Part shown: positions 42,439 through 49,910 of the stretch, in pieces
How the letters are laid out: each line of letters opens with the position of its first letter
Position numbering within the stretch: the stretch's first letter is position 1
DNA from: an uncultured Acidimicrobiales bacterium
Lineage (GTDB): Bacteria > Actinomycetota > Acidimicrobiia > Acidimicrobiales > UBA10347
Length of the DNA stretch: 60,564 nucleotides
Assembly (NCBI GenBank): GCA_937941245.1
Contig: CALDYC010000065.1
Location: forward strand, 1-60,564
Direction: 5' to 3'
Made by a program: the position numbers and the translations under genes
The notes under the pieces: model-generated
The model's input: the letters and a program-made list of their open reading frames with translations, nothing else
Told to the model about the DNA's origin: nothing
Database searches by the model: none

Positions 42439-43551
42439 ATGCCGGAAATCACCTTCGGTTCGCGGATCCGCAAGTCGCCGTACTTCGACGCGACGATTGC
42501 CGCGGGCGCGTCAGCGTTCACGATCTATAACAAGATGTACATGCCGACGGCATATGGCGACCCAGCAGCTGAATACGCTCGCCTGACACAGACCGTTGCC
42601 ATCTGGGATGTCGCCGCTGAACGTCAGGTTGAGATTGTTGGTCCCGACGCAGCTGCTCTCACTCAATACCTGTCAGCACGCGACCTCACGACATTGAAAG
42701 TCGGCCGGGCTCGCTACGCGCCCATCTGCGACCATCACGGCAGGCTGATCAACGACCCAGTCGTTCTTCGGGTTGACGATCATCGATTCTGGCTATCGAT
42801 CGCGGATAGCGATCTGTTGCTGTGGGCTCGTGCCGTTGCCGGTGAGCGCGGATTTGACGCCATCGTCGACGAGCCTGACGTGTCGCCGCTCGCCATTCAG
42901 GGTCCACGCGCTGACGACCTCGCTTCGGACCTTTTCGGGGCCGCGTTGGTGTCGAGTCTGGGCTTCTTCCACCACGTTCCGGTAACGCTCGATGGCATTG
43001 CGATCGTGCTGTGCCGCTCCGGGTGGAGCAAGCAGGGTGGGTTCGAGCTGTTTCTCACCGACTCGACTCGCGGCCAGGACCTGTGGCATGCCGTGGTCGC
43101 AGCCGGCGAACGCTACGGCATCGGGCCGGGAAGTCCGAACCACACCGAACGCATCGAGAGCGGCCTGCTTAGCTTCGGTTCAGACCACGACCGTTCAACC
43201 GATCCTTTCGAAGCCGGTCTTGGCCAATACGTATCACTCGACGTGAGTCACGACTTCATCGGCAAGCAAGCATTGCTCGCGTGTGACCCCTCGCGAAGAC
43301 GACCAATCGTGAACGTTCGGTTGAGCAGCGATCCGCTGTATCAAGGCCATCCGCAACCCGCAATCGTTGACGGAAGCGTTGTTGGGCAGGTGCAGACCTG
43401 CACCTGGTCGCCGCGGCTCGATGCATGGATCGGCCTGGCGCAGTTGTCGGCGCCCCATTGCGTTCCCGGCTCAACGATCGACGTCCAGACCCAGGCGGGA
43501 TGGGTTACTGCAACGGTTCAACCCGACCCCTTCGGCGCGATCCAGCAGTGA
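42439..43551 (+). CDS. DMSP demethylase (DmdA)-like, GcvT-fold THF-dependent methyltransferase
   Basis: A 370-residue protein of the GcvT/aminomethyltransferase family, the length of characterised DmdA. Segments FTIYNKMYMPTAYGD, VAIWDVAAERQVEIVGPDAAALTQYLSARDL and LINDPVVLRVDDHRFWLSIADSDLLLWAR are strikingly like DmdA from marine bacteria. DmdA moves a methyl group from dimethylsulfoniopropionate to tetrahydrofolate; related proteins act on other methylated substrates, so specificity is not certain. The start at ATG 42439 removes a low-similarity upstream extension. Upstream are a promoter, operator and attenuator-like leader; downstream is a coupled group of unusual genes and then folD and the corrinoid operon, all consistent with methyl-THF formation. 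Confidence 0.78.
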   Translation: MPEITFGSRIRKSPYFDATIAAGASAFTIYNKMYMPTAYGDPAAEYARLTQTVAIWDVAAERQVEIVGPDAAALTQYLSARDLTTLKVGRARYAPICDHHGRLINDPVVLRVDDHRFWLSIADSDLLLWARAVAGERGFDAIVDEPDVSPLAIQGPRADDLASDLFGAALVSSLGFFHHVPVTLDGIAIVLCRSGWSKQGGFELFLTDSTRGQDLWHAVVAAGERYGIGPGSPNHTERIESGLLSFGSDHDRSTDPFEAGLGQYVSLDVSHDFIGKQALLACDPSRRRPIVNVRLSSDPLYQGHPQPAIVDGSVVGQVQTCTWSPRLDAWIGLAQLSAPHCVPGSTIDVQTQAGWVTATVQPDPFGAIQQ

Positions 43552-43571
43552 GTCGCGATCCAGCAGTGAGT
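43536..43571. repeat. Perfect 18-bp tandem duplication across the DmdA-like stop codon
   Basis: CGCGATCCAGCAGTGAGT at 43536-43553 is repeated exactly at 43554-43571; the first copy contains the TGA stop (43549-43551). The absence of mismatches suggests a recent event. Confidence 0.9.
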
Positions 43572-43582
43572 ACTGTCTAGCC

Positions 43583-43603
43583 GTGAGCTGTCACCTGACA
43601 TGA
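43583..43603 (+). CDS. Possible six-codon leaderless leader peptide
   Basis: TACTGT (43571-43576) stands 6 nt before GTG 43583, the leaderless spacing used by many genes here. The frame reads V/M-S-C-H-L-T and stops at TGA 43601-43603, which overlaps the ATG of the next gene (ATGA at 43600). Translation of the mini-frame could be coupled to the 577-residue protein. It could also be chance; no product is known. Confidence 0.3.
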   Translation: MSCHLT

Positions 43604-45333
43604 AGACGATCGGCCTCGACCCGGCGACCCTGCTTGAACGTGAGCTTGCCGATCGTCGCGGTCGACTTCGTAGCGCTGATCACGTGATGTCGCCGCCGGT
43701 CGTCGGCGCAGCTCGGCTGACCCGATACAGCTTCAATCGCATGATGCTGCGTCGAGCCTCGACAGACGGCTGGACCGTTGTCCGAAGCCGATTCGATATC
43801 GACGAGCATGGAGCCGGCGAAGCCGTCTATGAATGGCACCTCGATGACCAGGTGTATTCCTTCGTCGCCTTCACCGAGACCCTGGACGAATCTGCACACA
43901 CCGACCGGGTGGTGGCGGATCGGTGGGAGATCACCGCCGTTCTGGTCGATGGACCCGTCGATGCCGCGTTGCTCGGCTCGCTTCGGCATGAGGTTCCACT
44001 GCAAGAAGGCGGTCGGTTCGACGCTCGGGTCCTCACCCTGACCAGAGGTAACCGCAGCGTTCGCTTCTTTGACTACCTGGTCGAAACGCTCGCCTCCGGC
44101 GCGCAACCCGATCCGGAACTGGTCGCCGACGCCGGCTACATCATGCGAAGCACCGCGTTTTACGGCAACGGCAAATTCGGCATGCGGTCGTTCGGCGGCT
44201 ACGACGACACCGACCCAATGGGCGTGCCGTACCGGGCCCAGTTCGCCGCCGCGTTTTTGTTCCGCGAGCTGAGCTACGACGTCGTCGAGCATTGCGCCGC
44301 CCTACGAGGCGGCGCCGGGGCTGTTCGCTTCGATGACGAATGGCGCCGGTTCTTCGGACTTGGAAATGCGACTGGGCTAGGTCTGGTGTTCTATGCATTC
44401 AAACACCCGCGCATCATGCATGCCTGGGCGTCGGTTCGCGAGATCGCGCTCGCTGATGTTCGAGCCCTCGAAAACGACCTCGCGCTCAGCACCCAGCTCG
44501 AATGGTGGATCGACCGGGCCCAAACGCACTTCGCCACAGCCGGAGACGACGATTGTGCGCCGTTCGCATCGCCCTCAGGCATTGCTGCGCGTTGCGGCAG
44601 GGTACGCGCGGCGTGGCGCGAACTGCGAACCCATCCGACCCCATTTGACGAACTCTGGCGATGGTCGAATACCCAAGATCCCGAAACCGAGGAGCTCGTC
44701 GTCTCACTACTGATCGAACTCCACGATGGCGACGATGCCGTGGTCGATCAGCTACTTCGGGTCAGCGAATCGGCCAATCCCGATCTTTCGATGTCAGCGA
44801 GCGAAGCACAGGCACTGCTCAACGAACGGTTCGGCTGGGTGTCGTCCACGAGCACCAACCGCAGTCAGTCCGCGGACCAGATGTTCTGGTGGGTCATCAG
44901 CGACAACACCGACGAACCTCGGCGAGTGCGGCGCGGGGCCCTCGAGCCGAACGGCCGAGACGTGACCATCGATGTTGCTGGTCGTATGCAAGCCCTCGCC
45001 CATGCTCTCGAACTCGCCGCCCCTGACGAGACGGTCGGCGACGTCGTCGCGCGCAACCCGGAACTGCTCTTTGCGGTGCATCGCCTCGCGGTCAGCGACC
45101 AGAGGTACGGCGAGTTTCACGACGATGCCTGCGCGGCTGGCTACCTGCCATTGCAGGTCCAACGTTTCCAGCTGGCGTTCTACGGCATGGATAACTTCAA
45201 ACCCAAATCAACTGACTGGCTGCGGGTCACCCTTTTTCAGGGAGCCCCACGAGCCGAAGATCTCGCCAACGGGTGCAACGACGACTGGGTGCTTCCGCCC
45301 CGACCAACAACGCGAGCCGGAGAGCCAGCATGA
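43600..45333 (+). CDS. Uncharacterised 577-residue protein in one-carbon cluster
   Basis: I do not recognise this protein. No signal peptide, membrane segment, P-loop, Rossmann glycine motif or Cys cluster is visible. It is rich in Trp, Arg and acidic residues, with a mixed N-terminal part to about residue 150, a patch MRSTAFYGNGKFGMRSFGGYDDTDPMGVPYRAQF near 183-216 that looks like a ligand site, and a largely helical second half. Its stop overlaps the start of the dipeptidase-like gene (ATGA), so they are translationally coupled and probably interact or act in one pathway. It follows the DmdA-like gene by 48 bp. Confidence 0.75.
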   Translation: MKTIGLDPATLLERELADRRGRLRSADHVMSPPVVGAARLTRYSFNRMMLRRASTDGWTVVRSRFDIDEHGAGEAVYEWHLDDQVYSFVAFTETLDESAHTDRVVADRWEITAVLVDGPVDAALLGSLRHEVPLQEGGRFDARVLTLTRGNRSVRFFDYLVETLASGAQPDPELVADAGYIMRSTAFYGNGKFGMRSFGGYDDTDPMGVPYRAQFAAAFLFRELSYDVVEHCAALRGGAGAVRFDDEWRRFFGLGNATGLGLVFYAFKHPRIMHAWASVREIALADVRALENDLALSTQLEWWIDRAQTHFATAGDDDCAPFASPSGIAARCGRVRAAWRELRTHPTPFDELWRWSNTQDPETEELVVSLLIELHDGDDAVVDQLLRVSESANPDLSMSASEAQALLNERFGWVSSTSTNRSQSADQMFWWVISDNTDEPRRVRRGALEPNGRDVTIDVAGRMQALAHALELAAPDETVGDVVARNPELLFAVHRLAVSDQRYGEFHDDACAAGYLPLQVQRFQLAFYGMDNFKPKSTDWLRVTLFQGAPRAEDLANGCNDDWVLPPRPTTRAGEPA

Positions 45334-46280
45334 TTATCGACGGACTGCAGATCAACAATTGGACACGCGACGTCGCGATCGAAGCAGCATCGGGCGGCGT
45401 GAACGTGGTACACGCGACCGTTGGCGTGTGGGAAGACCTTGCTGGTGCGATGACCCGCATCGGCGCGTTTCGGCATTTCTGTCGGCACAACAGTGACGTC
45501 ATCCGCATTGTCACGACCGTCGACGACATGCGCCGAGCGACCAATGATGGAGTACTCGGCGTCGTCCTCGGCTTCCAAAATGCGACCATGCTCGGCGACG
45601 ATCCCGAGATGGCTCAACTATTCGCCGACGTCGGCATGCGCGTCATCCAACTCACCTACAACATCGCAAATCATCTCGGATCGAGTTGCTGGGAACCAAC
45701 CGATGGCGGGCTCACCCGGGCTGGACATCGCATGGTGGCAGCGTTGAACGAAGCCGGAGTCCTTGTCGACATCAGCCACGTCGGCAACATCACGGGCCGT
45801 CAGGCTGTCGATGCCAGCGCCAAACCCATCGCTGTCACCCACGGCAACCCGTACTGGTTTTGCGAATCCAATCGGAACAAACCCGACGAGGTACTCGACG
45901 CGGTTGCAAGCCGCGGAGGCGTGATTGGTTGCACGATGTACCCGCTCTTTATGGGCGGCGCCGACGTCACCCGGTCGCAGTACTGCGCCATGCTGGCCAG
46001 GCTGGCTGACCAGGTCGGCATCGATCACGTCGCCATCGGCACCGACGCCGTGCTGGGTTGGGACCCCGACGCACTCGGCTGGATGCGCAGCGGGCGCTGG
46101 GACCGCCCGGTCGACCCGGCCCAGGTTCCGGAGTTTCCGCCGTGGCCTACATGGTTTGACGGGCCAAAGGACTTTCCGTCGCTACGCGAGGGACTTGATC
46201 AAGCTGGCTTCAGTCCGCAAGATCGCGACAAAGTGCTCGGAGGCAACTGGGAACGAATCTTCACCGAGGTCTTCGTGTGA
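45330..46280 (+). CDS. Divergent M19 (renal dipeptidase-like) protein lacking half of the metal site
   Basis: A 316-residue TIM-barrel protein of the M19 membrane-dipeptidase family. It keeps the second-site histidines in DISHVGNI (His150) and AVTHGNPYWFCESNRNKPDE (His171), and the family IGTD near the end. The N-terminal HxD is absent (IIDGLQINNW) and the bridging Glu is replaced (LGFQNATML, Gln83), so the dinuclear zinc centre cannot form normally. It is unlikely to be an ordinary dipeptidase. From memory, M19-like genes occur beside dimethylglycine-demethylation genes in Pseudomonas, which suits this one-carbon setting. GTGA joins it to the next small gene. Confidence 0.85.
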   Translation: MIIDGLQINNWTRDVAIEAASGGVNVVHATVGVWEDLAGAMTRIGAFRHFCRHNSDVIRIVTTVDDMRRATNDGVLGVVLGFQNATMLGDDPEMAQLFADVGMRVIQLTYNIANHLGSSCWEPTDGGLTRAGHRMVAALNEAGVLVDISHVGNITGRQAVDASAKPIAVTHGNPYWFCESNRNKPDEVLDAVASRGGVIGCTMYPLFMGGADVTRSQYCAMLARLADQVGIDHVAIGTDAVLGWDPDALGWMRSGRWDRPVDPAQVPEFPPWPTWFDGPKDFPSLREGLDQAGFSPQDRDKVLGGNWERIFTEVFV

Positions 46281-46618
46281 ACCAAGTCGTTGTTGCACCA
46301 CGAGAACTCGTAGATCTGGTGTATCGATGCAATCGACTCGCTGGCGTCGACCCCGGACATGCCGCCCTGTGGGCTCAAACGATCGTCGAACACACTGCCA
46401 CAGCTATCGAAACCCTCACCGCAGCGGTTGACCAGATCGTTGCGGGCGAACCGGCGCGGCCCGATGCCGACGCATGCTTTGATCGCGCCGCCTGGGCGAC
46501 GGCTGAGCGCGACGGGCTACCAATTCCAGTGCCGACGTTCGATGCTCTCAATCGACACGCCAGTGCCTTTCTCGTCGCCGAACACGTACTGGACCACGCC
46601 GACGTTCCAACCACGTAA
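46277..46618 (+). CDS. Small hypothetical protein at the end of the DmdA-like gene group
   Basis: A 113-residue acidic, Ala-rich, helical protein. The first part (LVDLVYRCNRLAGVDPGHAALWAQTIVEHT) recalls DUF3726-type proteins found in some bacterial methyl-compound clusters, but the resemblance is weak and not relied on. GTG 46277 overlaps the dipeptidase-like stop (GTGA), so it is translated with it. No function is assigned. An 11-bp repeat follows the stop. Confidence 0.65.
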   Translation: MNQVVVAPRELVDLVYRCNRLAGVDPGHAALWAQTIVEHTATAIETLTAAVDQIVAGEPARPDADACFDRAAWATAERDGLPIPVPTFDALNRHASAFLVAEHVLDHADVPTT

Positions 46619-46645
46619 CAGTCGCGGTGTTCCCACAGTCGCGGT
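46618..46645. repeat. Short direct repeat, 11 bp, period 17, at a gene end
   Basis: ACAGTCGCGGT occurs at 46618-46628 and 46635-46645, the first overlapping the last base of the TAA stop at 46616-46618. Confidence 0.7.
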
Positions 46646-46653
46646 ATGTGCTT

Positions 46654-47115
46654 TCAGTTGAGGATTGATTCGAGCCGGGTCTGGAATTGGCGGGCAACTT
46701 GATAGCGCTCGCCGTCGATCGTCACCTTGAGATTGAGCAGGCCTTTGTCGATTTCTGCAGAGACGGGCCGGTTCATTCGGCTATCGACCGCCTTGGCTTT
46801 GGCCGACATTTTGCTCGACTTGGCCAACACCACCTGATCGCCGCCTGCGGCGATCACGAAGTAGTCAACGAACACCGCGAAACACGTTCCAACCGCGCCA
46901 CCGATCACTGCGCCACGAGCGATTGACGAACCAATGTCGACAAGGTTGGCGAACAGAACCGCGAGCGAACCAACGACGAACACGGCAAGCATGATCCACC
47001 GCGGCCGCCGTTGCATGACGATTGCTTCGGTGCATTCGCCACCGCTGCCACCGTCAGCGCCCATCAGCGCGTTGACCGACGCGATCATTCGGCTTCGTCC
47101 ACTCATACCTGCCAT
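46654..47115 (-). CDS. Hypothetical protein with two membrane segments
   Basis: A 153-residue protein with two hydrophobic segments (WIMLAVFVVGSLAVLFANLVDI, about 39-60, and GAVIGGAVGTCFAVFVDYFVIAAG, about 68-91) and a basic C-terminal cytoplasmic tail ending KVTIDGERYQVARQFQTRLESIL. I do not recognise the family. AAAGG precedes ATG 47115. It lies downstream of folD in the same direction (63 bp), but a link to folate metabolism is not evident. Confidence 0.6.
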   Translation of the reverse strand: MAGMSGRSRMIASVNALMGADGGSGGECTEAIVMQRRPRWIMLAVFVVGSLAVLFANLVDIGSSIARGAVIGGAVGTCFAVFVDYFVIAAGGDQVVLAKSSKMSAKAKAVDSRMNRPVSAEIDKGLLNLKVTIDGERYQVARQFQTRLESILN

Positions 47116-47178
47116 GGTTTCCCTTTCGTTGTTCGGCTGTCGCCATGCAAGCCGAATTCGCCACGTACGCCGAATGGG

Positions 47179-48036
47179 TCAGCCCGCCACCCGTTCTGCA
47201 GCAGAAACTGTATTTCCCATAAGCAAGGTTCGGGTCATCGGCCCGACCCCACCCATACGCGGCGAGAGCCAGCCAGCAACCTCGGCGACCGCATCATCAA
47301 CATCAGAGACCAACTTGGGACCTTCGAAGCTCACGCCAGCAGCAACCACTGCGGCGCCTGGCTTGACCATGTCCGCGGTGATCATGCGCGGCGCACCCGC
47401 TGCGGCGATCAAGATGTCGGCCTGTCGAGTGAAACTGCCGATGTCCTGCACCCCGGTGTGCACGACGGTGACCGCGGCGTTAGCCATGTCGCGCTTGAGT
47501 GCCATCAGATTGGCGAGCGGCCGACCGATCGTCAGGCCACGCCCGACGATGACCACATGCTGGCCCTTGATTGGCACGTCATAGTGATTCAGAAGCAGCT
47601 GGATGCCCGCTGGGGTGCATGCGACCGGCGCCTCGATGCCTTGGACCAGCTTGCCGAGGTTCACCGGGTGCAGGCCATCGGCATCTTTCTCCGGAAGCAC
47701 TCTGATGAGCGCTGACTCGTAGTCGAGACCCTTCGGGAACGGATACTGGATGATGTAGGCATGCACTGCCGGGTCCGCATTGAAGTCGTCGACCACGTCA
47801 TCGATCTCGGCCTGAGTGACCGTTGCAGGAAGCACCACTTCGCGAGATGCCATACCGAGCTGTTCGCAGTCGCGGTGTTTCATCGCTACGTAATTCGCCG
47901 AAGGACCGTCGTCGCCAACAAGCAGGGTGCCCAGTCCAGGAATCACGCCCTGGTCTGCCAAGGCCGCAATGCGAGTGCGAAGGTCGTCTTTGATCGCTGA
48001 CGAAACCAGCTCGCCGTCGAGTTTGATCGCTGTCAT
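47179..48036 (-). CDS. folD: Methylene-THF dehydrogenase / methenyl-THF cyclohydrolase
   Basis: A 285-residue bifunctional enzyme converting 5,10-methylene-THF to 10-formyl-THF. Motifs: SANYVAMKHRDCEQLGM (catalytic Lys after Tyr), IIQYPFPKGLD (active-site Gln; the usual QLPLP is QYPFP here), PEKDADGLHPVNLGKL, ACTPAGIQLLL and the nucleotide loop VVIVGRGLTIGRPLANLM. AGGAAG precedes ATG 48036. It diverges from the corrinoid operon across 139 bp with two 18-bp repeats, so the two directions are probably regulated together. Its job would be oxidation of the one-carbon units delivered to THF. Confidence 0.95.
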   Translation of the reverse strand: MTAIKLDGELVSSAIKDDLRTRIAALADQGVIPGLGTLLVGDDGPSANYVAMKHRDCEQLGMASREVVLPATVTQAEIDDVVDDFNADPAVHAYIIQYPFPKGLDYESALIRVLPEKDADGLHPVNLGKLVQGIEAPVACTPAGIQLLLNHYDVPIKGQHVVIVGRGLTIGRPLANLMALKRDMANAAVTVVHTGVQDIGSFTRQADILIAAAGAPRMITADMVKPGAAVVAAGVSFEGPKLVSDVDDAVAEVAGWLSPRMGGVGPMTRTLLMGNTVSAAERVAG

Positions 48037-48075
48037 ATGAGCTTCCTAAACAGATCGTTGCGTTGGAAAGAGTAC

Positions 48076-48111
48076 TACGGTTCCGTGATACGGTACGGTT
48101 CCACGATACGG
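48076..48111. promoter_or_regulatory. Two tandem 18-bp repeats between folD and the corrinoid operon
   Basis: TACGGTTCCGTGATACGG (48076-48093) is followed at once by a second copy differing at two bases (48094-48111, GT changed to AC). Each copy starts with TACGGT, which can serve as a -10 box, and the first contains CCGT-GAT-ACGG inverted arms. A CACCA/TGGTG hairpin (48112-48127) follows. Two adjacent equal sites in a divergent promoter region fit a cooperative regulator. Confidence 0.55.
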
Positions 48112-48175
48112 CACCAGAGCTTTGGTGTCATGTGGCGGTCAAAACACAGATCACAAGCCCGGGGGTACTGGCGAC

Positions 48176-48892
48176 ATGAGTGACACACCAGCCAACGATC
48201 AACCCGAAGAAGACGAGGAAATCATCCTCGCCGACCTCAACGACGAAGATCTCACCGCACAGATGCACGATGACCTGTACGACGGTCTCGCAGACGAAAT
48301 CGCCGAAGGCACCAACCTGCTCTTGAGCCGCGGATGGGCAGCTGACAAGGTCCTCAACGATGCGCTGGTCGAAGGCATGCGCATTGTTGGCATCGACTTT
48401 CGCGACGGCATTTTGTTCGTTCCCGAGGTATTGCTTGCCGCCAATGCCATGAAAGCCGGCATGGCGATCTTGCGTCCCCTGCTGGCCGAGACCGGCGTCG
48501 AACCCATTGGCAAGATCGTCATCGGCACGGTCAAAGGCGACATTCACGACATCGGCAAAAACCTGGTTGCCATGATGATGGAAGGCGCCGGATTTGAAGT
48601 CGTCGACGTCAGTGTTAATGCCGAGGTCGACGAATACCTTGCCGCACTCGAAGAACACAAGCCCGACATCCTCGGCATGTCCGCATTGCTCACCACGACC
48701 ATGCCGTACATGAAGGTCGTCATCGACACCATGGCCGAAAGGGGCCTACGCGATGATTACATCATCCTCGTCGGAGGAGCCCCGCTGAACCAAGAGTTCG
48801 GCGACGCCATCGGCGCAAACGGCTACTGCCGAGACGCCGCGATCGCTGCGGAAATGGCAACCGCAATGGTTGCCGCCAAACGCGCCGCCTGA
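48176..48892 (+). CDS. Corrinoid protein (MttC/MtbC-type B12-binding methyl carrier)
   Basis: A 238-residue cobalamin-binding methyl carrier. The N-terminal helical cap (LYDGLADEIAEGTNLLLSRGWAADKVLNDALVEGMRIVG) precedes a Rossmann-like B12 domain with GTVKGDIHDIGKNLVAMMMEGAGFEVVD, whose His124 in DxHxxG is the lower cobalt ligand. It shuttles methyl between the MttB-like enzyme and the methyl-THF enzyme downstream. The start is taken at ATG 48176 (MSDTPANDQ) after a G-rich ribosome site; the frame opens further upstream. It is the first gene of a six-gene operon and shares one base with the next start (TGATG). Confidence 0.95.
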   Translation: MSDTPANDQPEEDEEIILADLNDEDLTAQMHDDLYDGLADEIAEGTNLLLSRGWAADKVLNDALVEGMRIVGIDFRDGILFVPEVLLAANAMKAGMAILRPLLAETGVEPIGKIVIGTVKGDIHDIGKNLVAMMMEGAGFEVVDVSVNAEVDEYLAALEEHKPDILGMSALLTTTMPYMKVVIDTMAERGLRDDYIILVGGAPLNQEFGDAIGANGYCRDAAIAAEMATAMVAAKRAA

Positions 48893-49515
48893 TGACAGCG
48901 GTTCCACACGCTCGCACGCTGGTGCTTGCCTGTGGCGCGCTCGCCGGAGAGATCACCGCAATCCGCAAGGCATACCATCTCGATCACCTCGAACTTGACT
49001 GCTTGCCAGCCAAGCTCCACCTACGCCCAGAACTGATCGCCGATGCGCTACGAGACCGTCTTCGGGATCGGCGCGGCGAATTCGAACGAGTCCTGATCGG
49101 CTACGCCGACTGTGGCACCGCTGGCGAAATCGATGACGTGTGCGCAGAATTCGACGCCGATCGGATTGACGGTGCGCACTGCTATCAGTTCTTCGCTGGA
49201 ATCGAACGATTCGATCAAATCCATGCCAGCGATCCGACCATCTTTTGGCTAACCGACTTCCTCGCCCGACATTTCGACCTCTTCGTCATCAATGCCCTTG
49301 GCATTGCCGACCATCCCGAACTCGCCGAGTTGTATTTCGGCAACTACACCCGGCTCATCTACTTGGCGCAGACCGACGACGCCGACCTGGATCTGCGGGC
49401 CCAAGCTGCGGCCGAGCGACTCGGGCTGCGGTACGAGCGCATGTACACCGGTTTCGGCGACCTTGAGCCAGCGCTCGTTGGCGCGGTTCCCGTTTCGATT
49501 GCGAGTCCGCCATGA
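48892..49515 (+). CDS. DUF1638-family protein
   Basis: A 207-residue cytoplasmic protein with the DUF1638 pattern: TLVLACGALAGEITAI, LDCLPAKLHLRPELIADALRDRL and ERVLIGYADCGTAGEIDDVC ... HCYQFFAGIERF. Conserved Cys and His in these motifs could bind a metal or corrinoid. DUF1638 genes commonly lie in MttB-type methyltransferase clusters, but a biochemical role has not been settled as far as I know. It is coupled by overlaps to the corrinoid gene before it and the small gene after it. Confidence 0.9.
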   Translation: MTAVPHARTLVLACGALAGEITAIRKAYHLDHLELDCLPAKLHLRPELIADALRDRLRDRRGEFERVLIGYADCGTAGEIDDVCAEFDADRIDGAHCYQFFAGIERFDQIHASDPTIFWLTDFLARHFDLFVINALGIADHPELAELYFGNYTRLIYLAQTDDADLDLRAQAAAERLGLRYERMYTGFGDLEPALVGAVPVSIASPP

Positions 49516-49901
49516 GCGAACTACCAGCTCAGCCACGCCGAAGCAGCGGGCGACGACGGTCTGGCAAAGATGAGCTCGTCACCATCTACTGGCGAGACAT
49601 CCCAGCTCAGGTCAAGGCCTCTGTCGATGGTGAAACCGGATCTTGGCTGCTCGAAGAGCGATTTCAGGTGGCCATTGATCGTGCCGCTGGCGTCGCTGGT
49701 CTAACTAACGCGGACGACTACGTCCTCGAATGGCGACGTTCGACCCAACCGTGCAGCGGCAACCCACAGGTCGCGGCACAAACCGAAGCCGAACGGCTGC
49801 AACACGAATACGACAGTGAACGGGTGCGTGCACTCGTTAACAACGGCGGATGTGACGCCGTTAACTCTGAGAACGAACCGCCACCAGCGGGAAATGAATA
49901 G
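49512..49901 (+). CDS. Virulence_fact (PF13769-like) domain protein
   Basis: A 129-residue protein. After a basic Arg/Ser-rich N-terminus (residues 7-19) comes LVTIYWRDIPAQVKASVDGE and FQVAIDRAAGVAGLTNADDYVLEWRRS, the core of the domain misleadingly called 'virulence factor'. To my knowledge it recurs beside DUF1638 and methyl-THF:corrinoid methyltransferase genes in alphaproteobacteria, so an auxiliary role in corrinoid methyl transfer is more likely than virulence. The start overlaps the DUF1638 stop (ATGA). Confidence 0.82.
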   Translation: MSELPAQPRRSSGRRRSGKDELVTIYWRDIPAQVKASVDGETGSWLLEERFQVAIDRAAGVAGLTNADDYVLEWRRSTQPCSGNPQVAAQTEAERLQHEYDSERVRALVNNGGCDAVNSENEPPPAGNE

Positions 49902-49910
49902 GAATCAGCC

